Part shown: positions 1 to 5,946 of the stretch, one piece after another
Layout: each line of letters starts with the position of its first letter
Position numbering within the stretch: the stretch's first letter is position 1
NCBI GenBank assembly: GCA_001803645.1
Contig: MHDW01000039.1
Location: forward strand, 2,183 to 9,019
Source: Nitrospirae bacterium GWC2_42_7
Lineage (GTDB): Bacteria; Nitrospirota; Thermodesulfovibrionia; Thermodesulfovibrionales; UBA6898
Direction of reading: 5' to 3'
Length of the DNA stretch: 6,837 bases
Program-made: the position numbers and the translations under genes
Notes under the pieces: model-generated
What the model was told of the DNA's origin: nothing
What the model saw: only the letters and a program-made list of their open reading frames with translations
Databases searched by the model: none

Positions 1-744
1 GAGAGCAATACCCCTTCCCCTGTAAAGGATTGTTTTTTCGTTGCTTATATTCATAGCTATTCTTGCGGTCTGTAATGAAAGTGAAGGATAATATCCATCG
101 TTATATTTCAGGTAGAGAAACTCCCATATGGTCTTACCGTCAATGTCTTTATAATTATAAGCATGCCCCAATTTCGCATTTTGGCCAACTTCAGAGATAG
201 CCGGCATTATGCCAACCGCTATTCCTGGCTTTATAAATTTTGAAGGCTTAAGATCCTTAACATTCAACTCATTATCAAAAAAATAATCAGGAGGCTCAGG
301 GCCTTGTGGAACATCTTTTTCTTCCGGCTGTTCAAGAGGGACTTCAAATTCATGAGCAATAACAACTTTATCCTTATACGGTTCGAGAACCTTTGCCATT
401 TCCCCATCGCTTTTTTTGTTCTCAGCTTCAGAATATAAAATATCAATTGCAAGGACTTTAGGGTTGTCTTTAAGTACTTTTCCGATAAGTTTGGCTTGAA
501 GAGACCTGCTCCATGGCCATCTTCCGAATTCTTTCAAGCTCTTTTCATCCACAAATACAATAGTAATATTTTCAGGGACGTTAGGCTTTGAAATAAGATT
601 TCTAATCTGGAACCTGTAAATAAGTGAAAGGCTTTCTATTCTCTGGTCAATATATGCCGGGTCCAAAACAGCAAGATATGCAAAAAAAACCGTGGAAACT
701 ATGAATATAATCTGGCCGGCTCTGTTCTTTATTTTTAAATGCAA
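1..744 (-). CDS. CHASE2-domain sensor protein, N-terminal part (C-terminus beyond left edge)
   Basis: 248 codons are open from a TTG at 744 to the window edge. Residues about 10-29 form a hydrophobic membrane anchor. The region from about residue 35 reads as a CHASE2 extracytoplasmic sensor domain: TIVFVDEKSLKEFGRWPWSR at 61-80 matches the family's D-(E/D)-x-S-L...G-x-W-P-W-x-R signature. KVLAIDIFYSEAE (96-108) and the GHAYNYKDIDGKTIW / YYPSLSLQTAR stretches (193-229) are also typical. CHASE2 proteins usually continue with two or three more membrane helices and a cytoplasmic output domain such as adenylate cyclase, kinase or GGDEF; none of this is in the window, so the output is unknown. The start is uncertain. 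The nearest ATG (749) is out of frame and hits a stop after four codons, an in-frame TAG lies at 759-757, and TTG at 744 has AAGAGA a few bases upstream. It is the last visible gene of the leftward operon, 83 bp after the FecR gene. CHASE2 assignment is strong; its ligand is unknown. Confidence 0.88.
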   Translation of the reverse strand, partial: MHLKIKNRAGQIIFIVSTVFFAYLAVLDPAYIDQRIESLSLIYRFQIRNLISKPNVPENITIVFVDEKSLKEFGRWPWSRSLQAKLIGKVLKDNPKVLAIDILYSEAENKKSDGEMAKVLEPYKDKVVIAHEFEVPLEQPEEKDVPQGPEPPDYFFDNELNVKDLKPSKFIKPGIAVGIMPAISEVGQNAKLGHAYNYKDIDGKTIWEFLYLKYNDGYYPSLSLQTARIAMNISNEKTILYRGRGIAL

Positions 745-827
745 AACATCTCTTATCTATTTAATGAGTAAACTGCCATTTGATTCTTGGAACAACCGGA
801 TATCTTATTCTGAAAATTAATGTCTGC
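745..827. other. Short spacer between FecR and CHASE2 genes, no feature seen
   Basis: This 83-bp stretch separates the FecR stop from the chosen TTG start of the CHASE2 gene. I see no hairpin with a T-run and no clear promoter. A nine-codon frame opens on the minus strand with ATG at 778 (TAA at 754-752) but has no ribosome-binding site or other support. The gap is long for this operon, which leaves the CHASE2 start open to question. Confidence 0.5.
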
Positions 828-1583
828 CTAATACCCGCCGCCATAAGATGGGCATGGTTCTTTGGGCTCCAGCTCTATCGGAGGCACACTTGGTGGATTA
901 AAACCACCATCACCATCTCCTCCGTTTTCAGCACCACCCTGCGGTTTATCCGTATCAGGCTCTGAATCAGCTTCAGTTGACTCAATAAGCTCCCTAAGCA
1001 AGTCAGGCGGAATTGGCTCCTGTTTTGAAGGAGGCATTCCTTCAGCCACACATGACATATTGCCTTCTTTTACAGACTCTGTTCCCTGAACTGATATATT
1101 CTTATTGCTAGCATCAGCAGTCCCTTTTAAAAGTGCCAGACAACTTTCTGATGGTGAAGTATTCCAGACAAATAAAATGGTCCCACGTGCAGCAGCAACA
1201 GCAGTGGGGGTATGGATCTCGAGCTTGTTCTTGCCGACAACAGCCCTCACCCTTCCATCAAGTAACGCAAAGATCGACTGTCCTCTCTTTTTTTCATCCC
1301 CAAGAACATATTCCTTTATCGAGATTTTCGAATTTTCACCGAGATTTAAAAGGCTGTCATCAATAAAAAGTATCTTCATCCTCGAAGATTTCTCTGTTTC
1401 AACTATATCTGTAAGAAGCACGCTGTCCTTAACGCCCGCAGTTAATTTCTTATCAGCTCTCATTATGCCGGCCTTACCCTTAACAGCATTCACTTCTCCG
1501 ATCTTGTCAGTCGTCATAGCCAAGGAGGCCATTACTATAAAAAAAGCAACCACAATTAATGATATGAATAAATTTTTTCTCAT
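828..1583 (-). CDS. Secreted FecR-domain protein
   Basis: 251 aa. Residues 4-22 form a signal peptide or N-terminal anchor, with a possible cleavage after SLA (20-22). Residues about 30-160 are a FecR domain: GEVNAVKGKAG (29-39), a D-S-V-L-L-T-D-I-V-E-T stretch (53-63), IDDSLLNLGENSKI (74-87) and the family hallmark TPTAVAAARGT (125-135). Unlike the canonical TonB-system FecR there is no cytoplasmic anti-sigma domain, and no sigma factor gene is adjacent. This is the stand-alone exported FecR type often found near CHASE2 proteins. The tail (about 184-251) is low-complexity, rich in Pro, Gly, Glu and Asp, and ends in GGGY. Cysteines are at 148, 178 and 244. The ATG at 1583 is supported by GAGG at 1589-1592, five bases upstream. 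It lies 23 bp after the TPR/barrel gene and 83 bp before the CHASE2 gene, so the three are probably co-transcribed. A role as a periplasmic partner of the CHASE2 sensor is inference. Confidence 0.9.
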   Translation of the reverse strand: MRKNLFISLIVVAFFIVMASLAMTTDKIGEVNAVKGKAGIMRADKKLTAGVKDSVLLTDIVETEKSSRMKILFIDDSLLNLGENSKISIKEYVLGDEKKRGQSIFALLDGRVRAVVGKNKLEIHTPTAVAAARGTILFVWNTSPSESCLALLKGTADASNKNISVQGTESVKEGNMSCVAEGMPPSKQEPIPPDLLRELIESTEADSEPDTDKPQGGAENGGDGDGGFNPPSVPPIELEPKEPCPSYGGGY

Positions 1584-1606
1584 TAGAACCTCGCTGTTAA
1601 AAATAT

Positions 1607-2902
1607 TCAGGTAATAGATCGCGTGTAATCTGCAAAGTATATATTTGAACTGTTATTTATGAAAGTCTGGTCCAAACTGACAGAAAGCAGGGGAGAAATT
1701 GGCATTGTGGCCGTGACACCATAAGTCCTGGTAATATCATGTCTGGTCTTTCTATTAATAGTAAAAATGGGATCTTCCCATTCAGTCTCTCCGAGATAAT
1801 CCCTGTCATAATACTCGAATCTACCCTTAACAGTAAGCTTTTTAGCATATTCATAATTCACAGAACATATATATTTGTTCCCTCTAAAACTATCTCCTGG
1901 TTCCTGAGTGTTGTTTTTTTCATGATAATAACCGAGAGTGAAGTATAAACTTTCGAGCAAAGAAATCTTTTGCTCAATGCCGTATGAATTCATATTGCCG
2001 CTTCTGTCATTGTTATCACTAGTCTTTTTTGTATCAAAAAAACCTCTTTTTGAATATGAGTAGACCAGTTTTGTAGGCATGTTCTTTATCAGCATCAGTC
2101 TTACTGAAGGTGATAAAGTATGCATCCTTGAATAAGCATCACTGCCGAGGTATGTATAATCGAAATTATATTTTCCTTCAAAAGTTACTTTATTGACAGG
2201 GCTGTATTCTCCCTTAAGTTCAAAGTTATGGTTTTGTACATTCAGGCTTGAAAGTCTGAGGTGTAAACTCTGATAAAAAGAATAACCTGCAGTAAGCCTT
2301 AGCGGAGATTCAATTATTGCATAATTACCTTTCAGGTAAAAGATCGTTCTCATATCAGAATAATGTTTCCATTGTCTAGGCTCATTTTTTGAATCAAGCG
2401 GAACATTGCTGTCATATTGCAGGCCCAAAGTTGCATCAAGGTGATATCTTTTTCTTTTTGCGCCGCCCTCCATATCAGTCATAAATGACTTTATGGATGT
2501 ATTAAGTGAAGCATCTCCTGAAAGCCTCTCTGCCTGGCCAAAATATTCCTTTGCAGAAGCATAATCGCCCTCTTTGTATTTGACAACTCCGAGTTCATAA
2601 TTCGTCCTTGCTGTCTCATACTGCTTATTCAGGACCTTCTTAAGAACATCTTCCGCTTCATTAAGTCTGCCTTTTCTGCTCAAGGAAATACCGAGCATAA
2701 GCATTGCCTTTGAATCATCAGGGGATGCCTTAAGGGCAGCGTTAAATAGTTCGATAGCATCTCCATAATCCTTGCTGTTGAGCTTTGAGACACCCTTTGC
2801 GATATTTATTTCATATTCAGCTTCAAAGTCTGCAAAAACAATGGAAGAGCAGGAAATCAAGGCAAAAATTACAATTAGTGATATATATATTTGTTTTAAC
2901 AT
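1607..2902 (-). CDS. TPR-repeat outer-membrane beta-barrel protein
   Basis: 431 aa. The N-terminal signal is hydrophobic at 5-23. It could be cleaved by signal peptidase I after VFA (22-24), but LISC at 15-18 also satisfies the lipobox, so lipoprotein processing is possible. Residues about 29-130 form three TPR units (29-62, 63-96, 97-130) with the usual A/G-Y-A-P spacing. From about 152 to the end the sequence alternates polar and aromatic residues with acidic or Asn-rich loops (for example LDATLGLQYDSNVPLD at 155-170, and FEGKYNFDYTYLG at 241-253). This is what a beta-barrel of roughly 14 strands looks like. The TPR-then-barrel order with a YDSNV motif resembles Slam/DUF560-like surface-assembly proteins, but I cannot confirm that family. 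The C-terminus (YTRSIT) lacks the usual terminal aromatic residue. No Shine-Dalgarno sequence precedes the ATG; the promoter suggests a leaderless mRNA. First gene of the operon with FecR and CHASE2 genes. Confidence 0.85.
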   Translation of the reverse strand: MLKQIYISLIVIFALISCSSIVFADFEAEYEINIAKGVSKLNSKDYGDAIELFNAALKASPDDSKAMLMLGISLSRKGRLNEAEDVLKKVLNKQYETARTNYELGVVKYKEGDYASAKEYFGQAERLSGDASLNTSIKSFMTDMEGGAKRKRYHLDATLGLQYDSNVPLDSKNEPRQWKHYSDMRTIFYLKGNYAIIESPLRLTAGYSFYQSLHLRLSSLNVQNHNFELKGEYSPVNKVTFEGKYNFDYTYLGSDAYSRMHTLSPSVRLMLIKNMPTKLVYSYSKRGFFDTKKTSDNNDRSGNMNSYGIEQKISLLESLYFTLGYYHEKNNTQEPGDSFRGNKYICSVNYEYAKKLTVKGRFEYYDRDYLGETEWEDPIFTINRKTRHDITRTYGVTATMPISPLLSVSLDQTFINNSSNIYFADYTRSIT

Positions 2903-2908
2903 AGCATC

Positions 2909-2937
2909 AATTTAGCAATTTTCTTGAGGTATGTCAA
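2909..2937 (-). promoter_or_regulatory. Sigma70-type promoter for the TPR/FecR/CHASE2 operon
   Basis: Read on the minus strand, a perfect TTGACA (-35, 2937-2932) is followed by a 17-bp spacer and TAAATT (-10, 2914-2909, four of six consensus bases). The predicted transcription start, about seven bases past the -10, falls at or within a base or two of the ATG (2902). There is no Shine-Dalgarno sequence before that ATG, so the transcript is probably leaderless. This is seen by eye only. Confidence 0.65.
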
Positions 2938-2942
2938 GAAAA
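2919..2942. promoter_or_regulatory. Candidate operator: 9-bp perfect inverted repeat over the -35 box
   Basis: TTTTCTTGA (2919-2927) and TCAAGAAAA (2934-2942) are exact reverse complements separated by six bases. The right arm covers most of the -35 hexamer of the minus-strand promoter, and the rest of the element lies in its spacer. It is upstream of the predicted start of that transcript, so it would not act as an RNA hairpin for it. Binding by a dimeric regulator is the simplest explanation. A further partial copy of the half-site (TCTTGG) starts at 2944. No regulator gene is visible in the window. Confidence 0.4.
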
Positions 2943-2988
2943 ATCTTGGCAATAAAACAAACTTTTTTTCTCAAATATAACTCTTTCT

Positions 2989-2996
2989 GATAATAT
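2989..2996 (+). promoter_or_regulatory. Possible -10 element for the surE operon
   Basis: GATAATAT at 2989-2996 gives overlapping -10-like hexamers (GATAAT, TAATAT) that would place transcription start at about 3001-3003, right at the surE start codon. No convincing -35 box sits at 16-18 bp. There is no Shine-Dalgarno sequence before surE, which fits a leaderless transcript. An alternative -10 (TATAAC, 2976-2981) also lacks a good -35. Weak support. Confidence 0.3.
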
Positions 2997-3003
2997 AACT
3001 GTG

Positions 3004-3783
3004 ATGGCTATTATACTCGTAACAAATGATGACGGAGTACATTCTCCGGGCATTACCGCGCTTTATAGATCAATGCAGCAGATTGGGGATGCATACATTG
3101 TTGCTCCTGACAGAGAAAGAAGCGCAGCAGGACATTCCCTGACCCTTCACAGGCCTCTAAAGGCAGAAGAGATAAGGGACCACGTCTATAGTGTCAACGG
3201 GACGCCGACTGACTGTGTTACGATCGGAATAAACAAGCTTCTTCCTGAAAAACCTGCTATTGTTGTGTCCGGGATAAACAAAGGCTCGAATCTCGGGGAT
3301 GATATAACCTATTCAGGGACTGTTTCAGCAGCTATCGAGGGCACTATATTCGGAATACCCTCAATAGCTTTTTCTTTAATAAACAGCAAGCATTACGTTT
3401 TTGAAACAGCAGCTTTTTTTGCCTTGAAGATCGCATCTATTGTTCTTGAGCATTCCCTCCCGTACGATACTCTTCTTAATGTAAATATACCCAATGTCGC
3501 AAAAGAAGAGATAAAGGGCATTAAGTTCACCAGACAGGGCAAGCGAATATATGATGGTTCAATACAGGAAACCTTTGATCCTGTTGGAGAAAAACATTAC
3601 TGGATCGGCGGCGGACAGCCTTTCTGGGAGCATGGAGAAGATACAGATATTGAAGCAGTACAGTCAAATTATATTTCTGTCACGCCTGTGCATCTTGATC
3701 TCACAAACTATGATGCTTTAGTTTCTATTAAAAAACAATGGAAGTCCATTGATATCTTAAGAGGTTTAGATGAAAAAGTATGA
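3004..3783 (+). CDS. surE: 5'/3'-nucleotidase SurE
   Basis: 259 aa from ATG 3004; a GTG at 3001, immediately upstream and in frame, would add one residue. SurE is a cytoplasmic metal-dependent phosphatase that removes phosphate from nucleoside 5'- and 3'-monophosphates and is linked to stationary-phase and stress survival. The family signature is intact: LVTNDDGVHSPG at 5-16 with the metal-binding Asp pair D9/D10, ERSAAGHS at 38-45 with S40, VNGTPTDCV at 64-72, and VVSGINKGSNLGDDITYSGT at 87-106 with N92. These match the metal ligands known from SurE structures (Asp, Asp, Ser, Asn). Length is typical for the family. ATG 3004 is preferred because the protein then begins just ahead of the first beta-strand, as in other SurE proteins. 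No Shine-Dalgarno sequence is visible. The last 14 bases overlap the next gene, and pcm follows that one, echoing the surE-pcm linkage known in Escherichia coli. Confidence 0.96.
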   Translation: MAIILVTNDDGVHSPGITALYRSMQQIGDAYIVAPDRERSAAGHSLTLHRPLKAEEIRDHVYSVNGTPTDCVTIGINKLLPEKPAIVVSGINKGSNLGDDITYSGTVSAAIEGTIFGIPSIAFSLINSKHYVFETAAFFALKIASIVLEHSLPYDTLLNVNIPNVAKEEIKGIKFTRQGKRIYDGSIQETFDPVGEKHYWIGGGQPFWEHGEDTDIEAVQSNYISVTPVHLDLTNYDALVSIKKQWKSIDILRGLDEKV

Positions 3784-5149
3784 TGTCATAATAGTAGGAG
3801 CAGGCCCTGCAGGGATCTTTGCCGCTCTGGAACTTTTAAAATCAAAGAAGAAAACACGTATCCTTATGATCGAAAAAGGAAAGGATATTGACCAGAGGAA
3901 ATGCCCTCTTAAAACCAAGGAAATATCCTGCACTAAATGCCGGGAATGCAGTCTCTTGAGCGGATGGGGAGGAGCAGGTGCTTTCAGCGATGGCAAACTA
4001 AGCCTTTCGTCTGAGGTCGGAGGTTTTCTTTCGAGATATATGGACAAGGATGCTGTCCAGGCGTTAATAAATTATGTTGATAATATTTATATCAAATTCG
4101 GAGCGCCGGAAAAAGTCTTCGGTTCAGAAACTGACAATATCCTTTCGCTTAAGAATCTCGCAGCAAAAAATAATCTTGTTTTAGTCCCTTCTATGATCAG
4201 GCATATTGGCACTGACAGATGCAAGATCCTTCTGAAGAAAATAAAAGAAAGCCTTAATGGCAAAATAGATATAATGTTCCATTCTGAGGCCGGTCAGGTC
4301 ATCATAGAAAAAAACAGGTTTAAAGGCATCAAACTTAAAGACGGCCAGGAGATATATTCTGAATTTCTGATCCTTGCTCCTGGTCGCGAAGGTTCAAGAT
4401 GGCTCGAAGAAGAAGTAAAAAGGCTCGGACTCACAGTCCTGCAAAATCCGGTTGATGTGGGTGTGAGGGTCGAGATACCTTCTTCTGTTCTGGAACCGCT
4501 GACAAACATTACCTATGAACCAAAACTCGTTTTTTATTCAAAACGATTTGATGACAAGGTCAGGACTTTCTGCGTAAATCCTTATGGTGAGGTTGTAAAG
4601 GAATATCTGAAAGGCATATGGACGGTCAACGGCCACAGCTATGCAGACAGGCGCACGAACAACACCAACTTTGCGCTTCTGGTAAGCACATACTTCACAG
4701 AACCTTTTGATGATCCGATCTCTTATGGAAGATATATCGCACAGCTTGCAAACATTATCGGCAAGGGTGTGATAGTACAAAGGCTTGGAGACCTTTTATC
4801 AGGCCGGCGTTCGACAAAAGAGAGGATATCAAAAGGAATTGTTCAGCCTACATTAAAAGATGCAACACCAGGTGATCTGAGCTTTGTTCTTCCCTACAGA
4901 TATCTCTGCGATATAATCGAAATGCTTGAAGCCCTTGAGAAGATCGCTCCGGGTGTAAACTCAAGGCATACACTGCTTTATGGTGTTGAGGTCAAGTTCT
5001 ATTCCATGCAGCTGAAGCTCTCGAACAACCTCGAAACAGAGATAAAAAATGTTTTTGCTGTTGGAGACGGTGCAGGCGTAAGCCGCGGACTGATACAGGC
5101 ATCTGCGTCAGGGGTTGTAGCAGCCAGAGAAATTTTAAAACGCGCATAG
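3770..5149 (+). CDS. FAD-dependent dehydrogenase, COG2509 type (function unknown)
   Basis: 459 aa. An N-terminal Rossmann FAD-binding site is clear: YDVIIVGAGPAGIFAALE (4-21), with an acidic residue (E36) ending the second strand. Near the C-terminus, NVFAVGDGAGVSRGLIQASASG (427-448) is the second FAD-contacting segment of this flavoprotein class. Between them lie four cysteines at 45, 54, 57 and 60 (CxxCxxC within a longer spacing), followed by GWGGAGAFSDGKL (65-77), and the conserved blocks APGREGSRW (203-211), VDVGVRVE (228-235) and QRLGDLLSGRRST (337-349). This pattern identifies the conserved but uncharacterised COG2509 dehydrogenase family. The substrate is unknown, and the cysteines could bind a metal or a cluster, or be redox-active; this is inference. 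ATG 3770 has AAGAGG at 3759-3764, five bases upstream, and overlaps the surE stop by 14 bp, implying translational coupling. pcm starts 2 bp after its stop. Confidence 0.93.
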   Translation: MKKYDVIIVGAGPAGIFAALELLKSKKKTRILMIEKGKDIDQRKCPLKTKEISCTKCRECSLLSGWGGAGAFSDGKLSLSSEVGGFLSRYMDKDAVQALINYVDNIYIKFGAPEKVFGSETDNILSLKNLAAKNNLVLVPSMIRHIGTDRCKILLKKIKESLNGKIDIMFHSEAGQVIIEKNRFKGIKLKDGQEIYSEFLILAPGREGSRWLEEEVKRLGLTVLQNPVDVGVRVEIPSSVLEPLTNITYEPKLVFYSKRFDDKVRTFCVNPYGEVVKEYLKGIWTVNGHSYADRRTNNTNFALLVSTYFTEPFDDPISYGRYIAQLANIIGKGVIVQRLGDLLSGRRSTKERISKGIVQPTLKDATPGDLSFVLPYRYLCDIIEMLEALEKIAPGVNSRHTLLYGVEVKFYSMQLKLSNNLETEIKNVFAVGDGAGVSRGLIQASASGVVAAREILKRA

Positions 5150-5151
5150 CA

Positions 5152-5790
5152 ATGGACTACGAAGAACTCAGGGAACAGATGGTCATCACACAACTGATCC
5201 CGAGAGGGATCAAAGACAGTCGTGTGCTTGAAGCTATGAAACGTGTGCCAAGGCATCTGTTTGTTGACGTTTCAATGCAGAACAGCGCATATGATGATAT
5301 GGCAATGCCGATAGGAGACGGCCAGACGATCTCTCAGCCGTATATGGTTGCAATAATGACAGAACTGCTGGAACTCAGCGGCAAAGAGAAGGTTCTCGAG
5401 ATCGGGACAGGCTCCGGCTATCAGGCTGCTGTGCTTGCAGAACTTTCTAAAGATGTTTATACGATCGAACGCATAGCATCACTGGCAGAAAAATCCTCAC
5501 AAAAATTTAGTTTACTTGGTTACGATAACATACATGTGAAAACAGCCGACGGCACACTCGGCTGGACTGAAGAAGCCCCTTTTGACCGTATAATAATAAC
5601 AGCGGCATCTCCGAAAATACCTGACCCGCTCATGGAACAACTCGCATTGGACGGTATCCTTGTGATTCCCGTAGGTAGCAGATATTCACAGCAGCTCTTG
5701 AAGATAAGAAAAACCAAAGAAGGGATGCTTGAAGAATATCACACGCCCTGCGTATTTGTTCCGCTAATAGGAAAACACGGGTGGGAATAA
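5152..5790 (+). CDS. pcm: Protein-L-isoaspartate O-methyltransferase
   Basis: 212 aa, the usual length. The enzyme uses S-adenosylmethionine to methylate L-isoaspartyl residues formed by protein ageing, starting their repair in the cytoplasm. Family motifs are complete: a helical N-terminus, RVPRHLFV (31-38), GDGQTISQPYMVAIMTELL (55-73) for substrate binding, SAM motif I VLEIGTGSGYQAAVLAEL (81-98), the acidic post-I strand VYTIER (102-107), DRIIITAA (145-152), LALDGILVIPVG (164-175) and the C-terminal FVPLIGKHGW (202-211). It starts 2 bp after the flavoprotein stop with no clear Shine-Dalgarno sequence, so it likely depends on coupling to the gene before it. Together with surE it makes a damage-repair and survival operon. 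No T-rich terminator is evident directly after its stop on the plus strand. Confidence 0.96.
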   Translation: MDYEELREQMVITQLIPRGIKDSRVLEAMKRVPRHLFVDVSMQNSAYDDMAMPIGDGQTISQPYMVAIMTELLELSGKEKVLEIGTGSGYQAAVLAELSKDVYTIERIASLAEKSSQKFSLLGYDNIHVKTADGTLGWTEEAPFDRIIITAASPKIPDPLMEQLALDGILVIPVGSRYSQQLLKIRKTKEGMLEEYHTPCVFVPLIGKHGWE

Positions 5791-5814
5791 GATTTTTAAA
5801 TATTGATGGACGCA

Positions 5815-5908
5815 TAAAAAGTGTCATTGCGAACGAAGTGAAGCAATCTCGTTTTTATAACTCATTGAAAATAAAAGATTGCTTCGTCACTCTGTTCCTC
5901 GCAATGAC
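5815..5908 (-). terminator. Possible terminator of the cytochrome gene formed by the palindrome
   Basis: On the minus strand the palindrome ends in CGCAATGAC and is followed at once by ACTTTTTATG, so a hairpin plus a five-T run lies about 40-130 bases past the cytochrome stop. The stem is long but imperfect and its loop is large, so termination efficiency is doubtful. The plus strand lacks a T-run after the repeat. Confidence 0.35.
5823..5908. repeat. Imperfect palindromic intergenic repeat (VIANEVKQS-type)
   Basis: The left arm 5823-5850 and right arm 5876-5908 are imperfect inverted copies. The outer ten bases GTCATTGCGA pair perfectly with TCGCAATGAC, the inner AAGCAATCT pairs with AGATTGCTT, and the middle is mismatched with unequal arm lengths. 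The loop is about 25 bp. A short frame across it reads VIANEVKQS, a false peptide commonly met where this kind of dispersed palindromic repeat is translated. It lies between the convergent pcm and cytochrome genes, as such elements often do. Membership in a dispersed, REP- or MITE-like family is known by resemblance; copy number here cannot be seen. Confidence 0.75.
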
Positions 5909-5946
5909 AACTATTACGACTTACGATTGCATCATTCTTGAATTTC

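Noticed and set aside
264..452. 62-aa Lys/Leu-rich minus-strand frame
   Set aside because: It overlaps the CHASE2 coding sequence in another frame; the CHASE2 frame has a strong domain match throughout.
862..1089. 75-aa Pro/Ser-rich plus-strand frame
   Set aside because: It is the complement of the FecR protein's Gly/Pro/acidic tail, whose composition keeps stops away by chance.
1105..1614. 169-aa plus-strand open frame opposite the FecR gene
   Set aside because: The minus strand encodes a clear FecR domain with signal peptide and ribosome-binding site; the plus-strand translation has no recognisable domain and fits a shadow frame.
2946..2981. TTGGCA (2946-2951) with TATAAC (2976-2981) as a surE promoter
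   Set aside because: The spacing of 24 bp is too long for a sigma70 promoter, and the TTGGCA does not fit a sigma54 pattern either.
3766..4047. 93-aa minus-strand frame opposite the start of the flavoprotein gene
   Set aside because: The plus strand encodes the FAD-binding motif and family blocks here, so the opposite frame is a shadow.
5791..5946. A small RNA or tRNA gene between pcm and the cytochrome gene
   Set aside because: The only structure is the imperfect palindrome; there is no cloverleaf, no promoter and no conserved RNA motif that I can see.
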